This document shows positions 45,300 through 58,264 of a DNA stretch of 64,000 nt, piece by piece (position 1 is the first letter of the stretch; every line of letters starts with the position of its first letter). This stretch comes from Microbacterium sp. PM5 (lineage in GTDB: Bacteria > Actinomycetota > Actinomycetes > Actinomycetales > Microbacteriaceae). The DNA is taken from NCBI RefSeq assembly GCF_003293595.1, contig NZ_CP022162.1, forward strand, positions 837,737 through 901,736, in the 5' to 3' direction. Made by a program: the position numbers and the translations under genes. The notes beneath the pieces are model-generated. The model ran no database searches and was not told the DNA's origin. It saw only the letters and a program-made list of their open reading frames with translations.

Positions 45300-47438
45300 T
45301 CAGGCGGAGCGGCCGAGCCAGAGCACACCGAGCGGCGGCAGAACGAGCGTCGCGCGCCCGTTGTCATCGGCGTGCACGGTCCCGAAGTTGCCCACTCCGG
45401 AGCCGCCGTAGGCCTCCGCATCGGAGTTGAGCAGTTCCCGCCACGCTCCGCCGGCGGGCAGGTCCAGGGCGTAGTCGTGAAGGGGAACGCCGGAGAAGTT
45501 GCAGATGACGACCACGGTGTTGCCCCGGTCGTCATCCCGGGCGAAGGCGATGACGTTCGGGTTCCAGGTGGGTGCGCCCAGGCGCCGGAACGCGGAGCCA
45601 TCGCTGTCGCGCGCCCACAGCGGTGAGTTCTCCCGGTAGACGCGATTGAGCGCAGCCACGAAGTCGAGGAGCTGACGGTGCGGCGGCTGATCGAGCATCC
45701 ACCAGTCCAGTCCTCGCCCCTCCGACCATTCGGACAGCTGCCCGAAGTCCTGGCCCATGAACAGCAGCTGCTTGCCCGGATGACCCCACATGTACGCCAG
45801 GAAGGCGCGGGTGTTGGCGAGCTTCTGCCAGTGATCACCCGGCATCCGTGTGAACAACGTGCCCTTCCCGTGAACGACCTCGTCATGGCTGATCGGAAGG
45901 ACGAAGTGTTCGCTGAAGGCGTACACGAAGGAGAAGGACAGTTCGCCCTCATGATGGCCGCGGTACATGGGGTCACGCTTGATGTACTCGAGCGAGTCGT
46001 TCATCCAGCCCATGTTCCACTTGAGACCGAAGCCGAGGCCTCCGGCGCTCGTGGGCGCCGTGACGCCCGGGTAGCTGGTGGACTCCTCCGCGATCATGGC
46101 GATGCCGGGGTAACGCTTGTATGCGGTGGCGTTGACCTCCTGGAGGAACCGGATGGCCTCCAGGTTCTCGCGACCGCCGTAGATGTTCGGCTCCCACTCG
46201 CCGGCTTCGCGCGAATAGTCGAGGTAGAGCATCGAGGCCACGGCATCGACGCGCAGCCCGTCGACGTGGAACTCCTCGAGCCAGTACAACGCGTTGGCCA
46301 CGAGGAAGTTGCGCACCTCGTTGCGGCCGTAGTCGAAGATGAGCGTGCCCCAGTCCTTGTGCTCGCCACGGCGGGGATCGGGGTGCTCGTAGAGGGGGTC
46401 GCCGTCAAAGCGGGCGAGAGCGAAGGCGTCTTTCGGGAAATGGCCCGGAACCCAGTCCATGATGACGCCGAAGCCGCCCTGGTGCAGGCGGTCGATCAGA
46501 TAGCGCAGGTCGTCGGGGCTGCCGAAACGGCTCGTCGGCGCGTAGTAGCCACTGACCTGATAGCCCCATGAGCCGCCGAACGGATGCTCGGCCAGCGGCA
46601 GGAACTCGACGTGGGTGTAGCCGGTCTCGGTGAGATAAGCGATCAGGGGCTCGGCCGCGTCCCGGTAGCCGAGTCCGGGTCGCCACGACCCGAGGTGGAG
46701 CTCGTACGTCGACATCGGCTGGGACAGGACGTCGCGGCCGGCGCGGGCGGCCATCCACTCCTCGTCGCCCCAGCTGTACGCGCTTTCGGTCACGACGGAG
46801 CCGGTCGCCGGCGGAACCTCGGCACGCTGGGCCATCGGATCGGCCTTGAGAATCCAGCCGCCGTGGCGCGTGAGGATCTCGTACTTGTAGACCGTGCCGG
46901 CAGTGAGCCCGGGCACGAACAACTCCCAGACACCGCTGGAGCCGAGGCTGCGCAGTGCGTGCCCCTGGCCGTCCCACGCGTTGAAGTCGCCGACCACACG
47001 AACCGCGCGCGCATTCGGAGCCCACACGGCGAACGACACACCGCTGATGCCGTCGTAATGACGCACGTGCGCGCCGAGTGCCTGCCAGAGCTGCTCGTGC
47101 CGACCCTCCGCGATCAGGTGGCGGTCGACGTCGCCCAGGGTCGGAAGGTGACGGTAGGGATCGTCGACGCGGTAGTCGGCACCGCCGTCGTAGGTGGCAA
47201 CCAACTCGTACGCCCGCGGCTGTGTCGGGCTTTCGCCCTCCCAGATTCCTCCGCGCACGTGATCGAGCGCGATCTCGGTGCCGTCGTCCGCGACGGCCGT
47301 GACCGACGACGCCATCGGCCGACGTGCACGGATGACCCACGATCCATCGGTGCGCTGATGCGGACCGAGGACGTCGTGCGGGGCGTGATACGAACCCGTC
47401 GCGACCGTGTCGAGGACCTCGTCCGAGATATCGCTCAT
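45300..47438 (-). CDS. glgB: 1,4-alpha-glucan branching enzyme
   Basis: GlgB adds alpha-1,6 branches to alpha-glucans. The 712-residue protein has an N-terminal CBM48-like region (about 120-210, SFAVWAPNARAVRVVGDFNAWDG). The GH13 barrel follows, with the nucleophile Asp in GLRVDAVASM, the acid-base Glu in MIAEEST and the third Asp in ISHDEVVHG. In GlgE-containing actinobacteria it branches the linear glucan made by GlgE. The start ATG at 47438 overlaps the glgE stop by four bases, and the gene ends the glgX-glgE-glgB series. Confidence 0.96.
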   Translation of the reverse strand: MSDISDEVLDTVATGSYHAPHDVLGPHQRTDGSWVIRARRPMASSVTAVADDGTEIALDHVRGGIWEGESPTQPRAYELVATYDGGADYRVDDPYRHLPTLGDVDRHLIAEGRHEQLWQALGAHVRHYDGISGVSFAVWAPNARAVRVVGDFNAWDGQGHALRSLGSSGVWELFVPGLTAGTVYKYEILTRHGGWILKADPMAQRAEVPPATGSVVTESAYSWGDEEWMAARAGRDVLSQPMSTYELHLGSWRPGLGYRDAAEPLIAYLTETGYTHVEFLPLAEHPFGGSWGYQVSGYYAPTSRFGSPDDLRYLIDRLHQGGFGVIMDWVPGHFPKDAFALARFDGDPLYEHPDPRRGEHKDWGTLIFDYGRNEVRNFLVANALYWLEEFHVDGLRVDAVASMLYLDYSREAGEWEPNIYGGRENLEAIRFLQEVNATAYKRYPGIAMIAEESTSYPGVTAPTSAGGLGFGLKWNMGWMNDSLEYIKRDPMYRGHHEGELSFSFVYAFSEHFVLPISHDEVVHGKGTLFTRMPGDHWQKLANTRAFLAYMWGHPGKQLLFMGQDFGQLSEWSEGRGLDWWMLDQPPHRQLLDFVAALNRVYRENSPLWARDSDGSAFRRLGAPTWNPNVIAFARDDDRGNTVVVICNFSGVPLHDYALDLPAGGAWRELLNSDAEAYGGSGVGNFGTVHADDNGRATLVLPPLGVLWLGRSA

Positions 47439-49534
47439 CGCGTCTCCTTCACGTGCAGGATGTGAACGGGTTCGTCGAATGCGTCGAGACGGACGAAGTT
47501 GTCCTGATTCCAGGTCCAGCTCGCGCCGGTCACGAGGTCTTCGACGACGTAGTCGGCGCCGCGGGCAACGCCGAACACGGTGGAGTCGATGTGCACCGTG
47601 GTCTGGCGGGTCGAATGCGGGTCGACATTGGCGACGACGATGATCGTGTCGTCCACGCCGTCGGCGCTCAGCGCCGCGGGAAGGTGCTTGACGTAGACGA
47701 GGATCGCGTCGTCGTCGCTCCAGTGGAGAGAGACGTCACGCAGCTGTCGCAGCGCCGGATGAGCGCGGCGGATCTCGTTGAGGCGCGTCAGGTAGGGCGC
47801 GATGGAAAGGCCCTGGGATGCCGCGGCATCCCAGTCGCGCAACTTGTACTCGTACTTCTCGTTGTCGATGTTCTCTTCCGACCCGGGCCGGGCCACGTTC
47901 TCGATCAGCTCGTAGCCGGCGTACACGCCGTAGGAGGCGCCAGCGGTGGCGGCCAGGGCTGCCCGGATCTTGTAGGCGGGGCGCCCCCCGTACTGGAGGT
48001 ACTCGGTGAGGATGTCAGGCGTGTTGACGAAGAGATTGGGCCGCATGAAGTCGGCGGTGTCGTGGGACACCCAGCGAAGGAACTCCTCCAACTCCGCCTT
48101 GGTGTTGCGCCACGTGAAGTACGAGTAGCTCTGCTGGAAGCCGGCCTGCGCGAGCGCCTGAAGAGGAGCTGGACGAGTGAAGGCCTCGGCCAGGAAGATC
48201 ACGTCCGGGTGCTCGGCATTCACCGTGGCGATGAGCCATTCCCAGAACTGCAGCGGCTTCGTGTGCGGGTTGTCCACGCGGAAGATCTTCACGCCCTGCG
48301 CGATCCAGTGCCGGACGATGCGGAGGACTTCGGCGCGAATGCCCGCAGGATCGTTGTCGAAGTTGATCGGGTAGATGTCCTGGTACTTCTTCGGGGGATT
48401 CTCCGCGTAGGCGATCGTGCCGTCGGGCAAGGTGGTGAACCACTCCGGGTGAGCAGCGACCCACGGGTGATCGGGCGCCGCCTGAAGAGCGAGGTCGAGC
48501 GCGACCTCGAGTCCCTCGGTCCGCGCCGCACGGACGAAGGCCCGGAAGTCTGCGAGGGTGCCCAGGTCGGGGTGCACCGTGTCGTGGCCGCCGGCTGCCG
48601 ACCCGATGGCCCACGGCGAGCCGGGATCGCCCGCGGCGGCGGTCAGCGTGTTGTTGGGTCCCTTGCGGTTGACCTCGCCGATGGGGTGAATCGGCGGCAG
48701 GTACAGCACGTCGAAGCCCATCGCGGCGACCGCCGGCAGCCGCTTGGTGGCCGTGCGGAAGGTGCCGCTCTTGATCGATCCGTCCTTCAATCGCTTCGCG
48801 CCCTCGGACCGAGGGAAGAACTCGTACCAGGCGCCGACGCCCGCGCGCTCCCGCTCCACGAGCAGCTCGAGATCGGGGCCCACGGTGACGAGCGACTGCA
48901 GGGGACGTGCGTCGAAGTACGCGGCGATCGCGGGGTCGCGGACGATGGCCAACGCCTCGTCATCGCTCGTCTCCGGGTCGCGCAGCGCGCCGGCGGCAGC
49001 GCTCAACGCCTTGCGTTCGGCTGCCGGGCGATCCTTCTCCCGCGCCGCATCGGCGAACAGTCTCGCGCCCATCTCGCGCATGAGCGGGGTGTCGACCCCC
49101 GCCGCGATCTTCACGTCGGCCGCGTGCTCCCACGTCGCGACATCGTCGCCGAACGCTTCGAAGCGGAACCGCCAGATGCCCTCTTCCAGGGGAGCGATGT
49201 CGACGCTCCAGCGGTCGAAGCCGTCGCCGCGTGCAGACAGCCGGTGCAACGACTCCTCTCCGGAGGGGGAGAAGAGCCGCACGTGCACGCCGATGAGGTC
49301 GTGGCCCTCGCGGAACGCGGTGACGGTGAACGCAACGGCTTCGCCGGAGAAGGCGGATGGCCGAAACAGCGCGTCCGGCACGGACGGGTGCGGCAGTGCC
49401 ATCGGGATCCGTCCCGCCCGCGTGTCGGTGACGCCCCGCCAGACGGTGACCGGGCGGACCGGAATCTGTGCAGCGCTGCGCAGCGTCGTCGCGCGAGGAG
49501 GAACGGAGGGAGCGGAGCGCGTCGTCGAAGCCAC
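47435..49534 (-). CDS. glgE: Alpha-1,4-glucan:maltose-1-phosphate maltosyltransferase
   Basis: GlgE transfers maltosyl units from alpha-maltose 1-phosphate to growing alpha-1,4-glucan. The 699-residue protein has the N-terminal DUF3416-like region and a GH13_3 core with PPIHPIGEVNRKGPNN. The nucleophile Asp is in FRVDNPHTKP and the acid-base Glu in IFLAEAFTRP. IKHLPAAL-like C-terminal strands follow. It starts with GTG 49534, six bases after TAGGTT (minus strand), so it may have its own leaderless promoter inside the glgX-glgE-glgB series. It contains the palindrome at 47813-47834. Confidence 0.95.
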   Translation of the reverse strand: MASTTRSAPSVPPRATTLRSAAQIPVRPVTVWRGVTDTRAGRIPMALPHPSVPDALFRPSAFSGEAVAFTVTAFREGHDLIGVHVRLFSPSGEESLHRLSARGDGFDRWSVDIAPLEEGIWRFRFEAFGDDVATWEHAADVKIAAGVDTPLMREMGARLFADAAREKDRPAAERKALSAAAGALRDPETSDDEALAIVRDPAIAAYFDARPLQSLVTVGPDLELLVERERAGVGAWYEFFPRSEGAKRLKDGSIKSGTFRTATKRLPAVAAMGFDVLYLPPIHPIGEVNRKGPNNTLTAAAGDPGSPWAIGSAAGGHDTVHPDLGTLADFRAFVRAARTEGLEVALDLALQAAPDHPWVAAHPEWFTTLPDGTIAYAENPPKKYQDIYPINFDNDPAGIRAEVLRIVRHWIAQGVKIFRVDNPHTKPLQFWEWLIATVNAEHPDVIFLAEAFTRPAPLQALAQAGFQQSYSYFTWRNTKAELEEFLRWVSHDTADFMRPNLFVNTPDILTEYLQYGGRPAYKIRAALAATAGASYGVYAGYELIENVARPGSEENIDNEKYEYKLRDWDAAASQGLSIAPYLTRLNEIRRAHPALRQLRDVSLHWSDDDAILVYVKHLPAALSADGVDDTIIVVANVDPHSTRQTTVHIDSTVFGVARGADYVVEDLVTGASWTWNQDNFVRLDAFDEPVHILHVKETR
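47813..47834. repeat. 22-base palindrome inside glgE
   Basis: The 16-base core GGATGCCGCGGCATCC (47816-47831) is extended symmetrically by CTG on the left and CAG on the right. It is an exact copy of the core found elsewhere. Confidence 0.7.
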
Positions 49535-49540
49535 GTCTCG

Positions 49541-49546
49541 AACCTA
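49541..49546 (-). promoter_or_regulatory. -10 element of glgE
   Basis: TAGGTT on the minus strand is six bases before the GTG of glgE, within the 56-base gap after glgX. Confidence 0.45.
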
Positions 49547-49590
49547 CCGCCGAACACCGAACGGGCACACCACTCGGCGTCCGGTTCGCG

Positions 49591-51690
49591 TCATTGCATC
49601 CGGAACAGATGCAGAGCGGTTCCGGGGAGGGTGAGCACGGCGCCCGGCGCGAACAGCGGCTCGGTCGTGTCGGGACGGTCAGGCACGCTGGACCACAGTG
49701 ACACGTAGCCGCTCACGCCCTCGATCGTGGGAAGCGTGACCTCGACCGGCCTCTCGGTGCCGTGCACGACCAGCAGGATACGGTTCGGGTCCTCCTCTTC
49801 CGGCGTGGATGCCGCGTCATACTGCAGGGTCCGGTGAGCGGGATCGGTCCACCGCTCGATCGACATCGTCTCGCCGTTCTCGTCGTACCAGTCGATGACC
49901 GACGCGCTGGGGACGACGTGAGCGTCGCGGGCGAAACGGCGCGGTCGCAGGGCGGGGTTGTCGCGGCGCAGCTGAATGAGACGGCGGACGTGGGCCTGCA
50001 GGTCCTCCTGCCAGGGTGCGTGCTCCCAGTTGACCCACGTGAGAGGAGAGTCGTGGCAGTAGGCGTTGTTGTTCCCTCGCTGGGTCCGGCCGGCCTCGTC
50101 TCCCGCCGTCATCATCGGCACGCCGGCCGACAGCAGCAGCGTTCCCATGAGGTTGCGCATGGCCTTGCGGCGCGTCGCGAGGATCGTGTCGTCGTCGGTG
50201 CGGCCTTCGGCGCCGTGGTTGAAGGACCGGTTGGTGTCGGCCCCGTCACGGTTCTGCTCGCCGTTGCCGAGGTTGTGCTTGACGTCGTAGGAGACGAGGT
50301 CGCGTAGCGTGAACCCGTCGTGCGCCGTGACGAAGTTGATGCTCGCAAGCGGCCCGCGTTCCGCGGTGAAGGTGTTCGATGAGCCGGCGAGCCGCGTCGC
50401 GAACCCTCCGATGCCGACGGGGGATGTCGACGCGCGGCGGGCGTAGTCGATGTCGCTCAGCCAGAAGTTGCGGACGCGGTCGCGGTAGCGGTCGTTCCAT
50501 TCGGCCCAGCCGCTCCCGAAGTTACCCGTCTGCCAGCCGCCCATACCGACGTCCCATGGCTCGGCGATCATCTTCAGATCCGCGAGCGCCGGGTCCTCGA
50601 CGATGGCCCGCAGCAGCGGGTGATGGGGATCGAAGGCGTTGTCACTCCCACGGCCGAGGGTCACGGCCAGGTCGAAGCGGAAACCGTCGATCTGCACGTT
50701 GTCGGCCCAGTACCGCAGGGAGTCCAGCACCAGACGCGCGGCGGCGTCGGTCGCCGTGTTGACGGCGTTTCCGCAGCCTGTGACGTCGATGTAGGCGCCG
50801 TCGTCTTCCTGCCGGTAGTAGCCCCGGTTGTCGATGCCGCGGAAGCTGGATCTCGGTCCGCCCAGACCGAGCTCGGACGTGTGGTTGTACACCACGTCGA
50901 GGATGACCTCGATGCCCGCCGCATGGAGGTCACGCACCATGGTCTTCACCTCCCGCAGCACGGCATCCGGGCCGGCGGCGACGGCTTCCGCCGTCGCGTA
51001 CGGGGCGTGTGCGCTGAAGAAGTTGAGAGTGTTGTAGCCCCAGTAGTTCGTCAGTCCCTGATGCAGAAGACGGGGCTCCGTCTCGAACGCGTGGATCGGC
51101 AGGAGTTCGACGGCCGTCACGCCGAGATCCCGCAGGTGCGCGATCATCGCCGGATGGCCGAGTCCCGCGTAGGTGCCGTGCAACGCCGGCGGGATGTCCG
51201 GGTGCCGCTTGGTGAGACCCTTCACGTGCGCCTCGTAGATGACGGTGCGGTCCATCGGCGTGTGCGGGCGCGGCACGTCGTTCCAGTCGAATGCGTCATC
51301 GACGACGGCCGCGCGCCACTGGCCGATGCGCACGGGCACGAGTCCTCGCGCATAGGGGTCGAGGAGCAGGCTCTCCGGGTTGAAGGTCTGCCCGGGACCG
51401 GACGGTCCTGTCACGCGAAGCGCGTAGCACGCCCCTACGCGCAGATCCGGTGTCGTCACCTGCCAGACATCGCCTCCCGCGGGGGCCAACGGGATGGTCG
51501 CGGTGATCCAGTCGAGATCATCCGCGTCGAAGACGACGAGATCGATGCCGGTCGCATCCTCCGACCACACGCGCAGAGTCCCGCCTTCGGCGCCGAGGGT
51601 GACGCCGAGCCGGTCGAAGGCGGGTCCGAGGAAGGGAGCGGGCGTGGCAGGGTGGGCTTCGGCGACACGGGACGGCTTCGGGCTGGCCAT
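49591..51690 (-). CDS. glgX: Glycogen debranching enzyme (GlgX/TreX type)
   Basis: GlgX hydrolyses alpha-1,6 branch points, releasing malto-oligosaccharides. The 699-residue product has an N-terminal CBM48-like domain. A GH13_11 barrel follows, with the nucleophile Asp in GFRFDLAVTLG, Glu in MIAEPWDVGMGGWQTGNF and Asp in VTAHDGFTLRD. Also present are the conserved AGDEAGRTQRGNNNAYC and the DSPLTWVNW loop. The start is ATG 51690; TACTCT lies seven bases upstream. The earlier in-frame start lies in the divergent iscS-like gene. Confidence 0.95.
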   Translation of the reverse strand: MASPKPSRVAEAHPATPAPFLGPAFDRLGVTLGAEGGTLRVWSEDATGIDLVVFDADDLDWITATIPLAPAGGDVWQVTTPDLRVGACYALRVTGPSGPGQTFNPESLLLDPYARGLVPVRIGQWRAAVVDDAFDWNDVPRPHTPMDRTVIYEAHVKGLTKRHPDIPPALHGTYAGLGHPAMIAHLRDLGVTAVELLPIHAFETEPRLLHQGLTNYWGYNTLNFFSAHAPYATAEAVAAGPDAVLREVKTMVRDLHAAGIEVILDVVYNHTSELGLGGPRSSFRGIDNRGYYRQEDDGAYIDVTGCGNAVNTATDAAARLVLDSLRYWADNVQIDGFRFDLAVTLGRGSDNAFDPHHPLLRAIVEDPALADLKMIAEPWDVGMGGWQTGNFGSGWAEWNDRYRDRVRNFWLSDIDYARRASTSPVGIGGFATRLAGSSNTFTAERGPLASINFVTAHDGFTLRDLVSYDVKHNLGNGEQNRDGADTNRSFNHGAEGRTDDDTILATRRKAMRNLMGTLLLSAGVPMMTAGDEAGRTQRGNNNAYCHDSPLTWVNWEHAPWQEDLQAHVRRLIQLRRDNPALRPRRFARDAHVVPSASVIDWYDENGETMSIERWTDPAHRTLQYDAASTPEEEDPNRILLVVHGTERPVEVTLPTIEGVSGYVSLWSSVPDRPDTTEPLFAPGAVLTLPGTALHLFRMQ

Positions 51691-51696
51691 GCGCTC

Positions 51697-51703
51697 TAGA
51701 GTA
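51697..51703. promoter_or_regulatory. Divergent -10 elements between glgX and the desulfurase gene
   Basis: TAGAGTA holds TAGAGT on the plus strand (51697-51702) and TACTCT on the minus strand (51703-51698). The minus element is seven bases before the glgX ATG. This is a second overlapping divergent pair like the one at 1979-1988. Confidence 0.5.
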
Positions 51704-51744
51704 GTGACGCGGTGAGTCCGCGTCGTCACGAGGGCGGGAGCGTC

Positions 51745-52953
51745 ATGTCGATCTACCTCGACCATGCGGCGTCGGCGCCCCTGCGTGACAGCGCCCGCGT
51801 CGCATGGATGGCGGCGGCGACGCTGACGGGCAATGCGTCCTCGGTGCACGGTGCCGGACAGGCCGCACGACGACTGCTGGAGGAGTCGCGCGAGCGCATC
51901 GCCGCCGTGCTCGGCTGCGACCCGATCGAGGTGGTGCTCACCTCCGGGGGGACCGAAGGCATCAACCTGGCGCTGAAGGGTCTGTGGTGGAGCAAGCCCG
52001 ATGATCGAGACGCCGTCGTCCTGCCCGACGGCGAGCACCATGCGAGCGTGGACACCGTGGATTGGCTGCGCCTGCGGGGCGCCCGCGTGCGCGCGGTCGC
52101 TCTCGATTCAGTCGGGCACATTCCTCTCGACCGATTCCGAACGGCGCTGAGCGCCCCCGACCCCGCGGCCCTGGCGACCGCGCTGGTCGCCAACAACGAG
52201 GTGGGTACGGTCCAGGATGCCGCTCAGCTGGCGGCATCCGCCGCGGCCGCCGACGTGCCGCTGCACCTCGACGCCGTCGCGGCGATGGGTCACCTGCCGG
52301 TGTCCTTCTCCACGTGGCGCGGCGATGCCCCACCGGGCGCCGGTCTGGTGGCCCTCAGCATCTCGGGGCACAAGGTCGGTGCTCCCGTCGGAACGGGCGC
52401 CGTCGTCGTCTCACGCCATGCCCGCATCGCAGCGCTGCTGCACGGCGGAGGCCAGCAACGCGGACTGCGCTCGGGCACGCCGGACATCGCCGGAGCCGCG
52501 GCGCTCGCCGTCGCCCTCGAAGACGCCGAGACCGAACGCGTCAGCGAACAGACACGGCTGGCGGCGCTGGGAGATCGGCTGCTGTCCGGCATCCGGGCCG
52601 CGATCCCGCAGGCCGAGTTGCTGGGCGATGCCCGAGATCGCCTGGCAGGCAATGTGCACGTCCATCTGCCGGGCGCGATGGGGGAGACGTTGCTGTTCCT
52701 TCTCGATCAGGAAGGGATCTCGGTCTCGACCGGGTCTGCGTGCCAGGCCGGTGTCGCTGAACCCTCGCACGTCGTCCTCGCTCTGGGGCGCGACGAGGCC
52801 GTCGCGCGCTCGGTGCTGCGGATCACCCTCGGCCGCACCACCGCGCCGAGTGATGTCGATGCTCTGATCGCGGCGCTTCCGCTGGCCTATGCCCGGGCAA
52901 CCAGTGCCGCCCGGCCGCGAGGACTCGGAGCCGCGGGCGTGCAGCCCTCGTAG
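51745..52953 (+). CDS. Cysteine desulfurase (IscS/NifS-like)
   Basis: This is a PLP enzyme that takes sulfur from cysteine as a persulfide. The 402-residue protein has the N-terminal YLDHAASAPL, TSGGTEGINLALKG, DGEHHASVDT and the PLP Lys in ISGHKVGAPVGTG. The catalytic Cys is in STGSACQAGVAEPSHV. Its neighbour mnmA needs such sulfur for 2-thiouridine, so it is probably the sulfur donor for tRNA thiolation. ATG 51745 has GGGCGGGAG upstream. A GTG at 51712, nine bases after TAGAGT, could instead be a leaderless start. Confidence 0.92.
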   Translation: MSIYLDHAASAPLRDSARVAWMAAATLTGNASSVHGAGQAARRLLEESRERIAAVLGCDPIEVVLTSGGTEGINLALKGLWWSKPDDRDAVVLPDGEHHASVDTVDWLRLRGARVRAVALDSVGHIPLDRFRTALSAPDPAALATALVANNEVGTVQDAAQLAASAAAADVPLHLDAVAAMGHLPVSFSTWRGDAPPGAGLVALSISGHKVGAPVGTGAVVVSRHARIAALLHGGGQQRGLRSGTPDIAGAAALAVALEDAETERVSEQTRLAALGDRLLSGIRAAIPQAELLGDARDRLAGNVHVHLPGAMGETLLFLLDQEGISVSTGSACQAGVAEPSHVVLALGRDEAVARSVLRITLGRTTAPSDVDALIAALPLAYARATSAARPRGLGAAGVQPS

Positions 52954-52956
52954 ACT
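52951..52956 (+). promoter_or_regulatory. -10 element of mnmA
   Basis: TAGACT overlaps the stop codon of the desulfurase gene and lies six bases before the mnmA ATG. Confidence 0.45.
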
Positions 52957-52962
52957 GGAGCG

Positions 52963-56482
<3,520 letters not shown>

Positions 56483-56487
56483 TCGGC

Positions 56488-58206
56488 TCAGTCTCCTCCG
56501 GGATGCGTGAGCTCGAGCAAGGACTCACGCACCTGGCGACGCAGCACCTTTCCGATCAGCGACTTCGGCAGTTCGTCGACGATGAAGATCCGGCGGGGGA
56601 CCTTGTAGGGCGTGAGGATGCTGCGGGCGTAGTCCCGGATGGAGTCCGTGTCGACGTCGGCTCCAGACCCGTCGAGCACCACGGCGGCGACGACCTCTTC
56701 GCCCGAATGCTCGCTTGGCAGGCCCACGACAGCGGCATCCACCACGCGCGGGTGCTGCCTCAGTGCGTTCTCGACTTCGGTGGGCGCCACATTGAACCCG
56801 CCGGTGATGATGAGCTCCTTGATGCGATCCACGATGCGCACGAACCCCTCGTCGTCGATCTGGACGATGTCGCCGGTGCGGAACCACCCGTCCACGAAGA
56901 CCTCCTCGGTGGCTTCCGGCTTGCCGTAGTAGCCCTGGAAGACCTGCGGGCCCCGCACGATCAGCTCGCCCCGCTCACCGGAGGGCATGTCCACGGTGGG
57001 ATCGTCCGGATCGACCACGCGACACTCGGTGCCGGGGAGGGGGAGTCCGACCGTTCCCGCCTTGCGATTGTCGGCGACCGGGTTCGCCATGAGAACCGGC
57101 GAGCACTCGGACAGCCCGTAGCCCTCGACGAGGTAGCCACCCGTCGCCCGCTCGAACGGCACGACGAGATCATGCGGCAACGCCATCGCTCCGGAGATGG
57201 CGACCTCCGTGCCGGCCAAGGAGACGCCCTCGGCGCGCGCCGCGGCGAGCAGTCGATCGGCGATCGGCGGCACCAGCGGCAAGAACGTCGCCGGGTGCTT
57301 CTTCGTCACTTCGAGGACCATCGCGGGTTCGAAGCGGGGAAACAGCACCAGACGGGCACCCATCGACATCGCGAAAGTGAGGCACAGGGTCAGCCCGTAG
57401 GCGTGGAACATCGGCAGCACCGCATACACGACGCATCCCTTGCCGCGCTGGATCGACGGGACCCACGCTTGAGCCTGCCGGGCGTTGGCCAGGAGGTTGC
57501 GGTGGGTGAGCACCGCGCCTTTCGGCGTTCCCGTCGTTCCGCTCGTGTACTGGATGATGGCGACGTCGTCGGTGACCGGACCGGGGAAGGATGCCGCCAG
57601 TGCTTCGCTGCGTGCCAGGTGTTCCCAGGGCACGGCGTGCGACACGCGCGTGGTGAGCGCGTCGCGCGACTGACGGGCCTTCGCGACGGGAAGCCGCAGC
57701 GCGAGACGCAGCGAGAGCGGCATGGCGGTCGTGATGTCGACGCTGACCAGCGTGGTGACGGCGAGATCGGCGGGGAACGCTTGCACGGTGGCGGCGACCT
57801 TGCTCCAGACGATGGCCGTGCGCGCCCCGTGGTCTTCGAACTGCTTGCGCAGCTCCCGTGGAGTGTAGAGCGGATTGTGCTCCACCGCGATGGCGCCGAG
57901 GCGCAGAATCGCGTAGAAGGCGATGATGTGCTGGGGACAGTTGGGCAGTACGATCGCGACCGTGTCGCCTTTGCCGACCCCACGCTCTCGGAGACCCGCC
58001 GCCACGCGATCGATCGCCTCGACGAGGTCGCGGTACGAGGTCGTGCGACCGAAGAATTGCAGCGCCGGCGCATCCGGGTAGTCACGCGCCGATGCCGTGA
58101 CGATGTCCAGGAGCGAGCCGGTGACCGGTTCGAGATCATCGGGGACTCCGGCGGCGTAGCTGGCGATCCACGGGCGGGGCGGGTCGTACGGGGCAGCGGC
58201 ACTCAC
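56488..58206 (-). CDS. fadD: Long-chain-fatty-acid--CoA ligase (AMP-binding)
   Basis: This enzyme activates fatty acids as acyl-CoA through an acyl-adenylate. The 572-residue protein has the AMP-binding motif YTSGTTGTPKGAVLTH at about 222-237. GYGLSECSPV is motif II, and WFRTGDIVQIDDEGFVRIVDRIKELIITGG is the hinge and substrate-binding region. The catalytic Lys near the C-terminus is in PKSLIGKVLRR. Chain-length preference is not readable; fadD is by family. It starts with GTG 58206, seven bases after TAGGCT, and ends five bases from ligA, tail to tail. Confidence 0.9.
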   Translation of the reverse strand: MSAAAPYDPPRPWIASYAAGVPDDLEPVTGSLLDIVTASARDYPDAPALQFFGRTTSYRDLVEAIDRVAAGLRERGVGKGDTVAIVLPNCPQHIIAFYAILRLGAIAVEHNPLYTPRELRKQFEDHGARTAIVWSKVAATVQAFPADLAVTTLVSVDITTAMPLSLRLALRLPVAKARQSRDALTTRVSHAVPWEHLARSEALAASFPGPVTDDVAIIQYTSGTTGTPKGAVLTHRNLLANARQAQAWVPSIQRGKGCVVYAVLPMFHAYGLTLCLTFAMSMGARLVLFPRFEPAMVLEVTKKHPATFLPLVPPIADRLLAAARAEGVSLAGTEVAISGAMALPHDLVVPFERATGGYLVEGYGLSECSPVLMANPVADNRKAGTVGLPLPGTECRVVDPDDPTVDMPSGERGELIVRGPQVFQGYYGKPEATEEVFVDGWFRTGDIVQIDDEGFVRIVDRIKELIITGGFNVAPTEVENALRQHPRVVDAAVVGLPSEHSGEEVVAAVVLDGSGADVDTDSIRDYARSILTPYKVPRRIFIVDELPKSLIGKVLRRQVRESLLELTHPGGD

Positions 58207-58213
58207 GCGGGCC

Positions 58214-58219
58214 AGCCTA
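58214..58219 (-). promoter_or_regulatory. -10 element of fadD
   Basis: TAGGCT on the minus strand lies seven bases before the GTG at 58206. Confidence 0.45.
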
Positions 58220-58252
58220 TCGGCCGTGAGAAGCGGGCCGAAGGGGGCCGAC

Positions 58253-58258
58253 TAGAAT
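58253..58258 (+). promoter_or_regulatory. -10 element of gatCAB
   Basis: TAGAAT lies six bases before the GTG of gatC; it probably drives the three coupled genes. Confidence 0.5.
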
Positions 58259-58264
58259 CGACGG

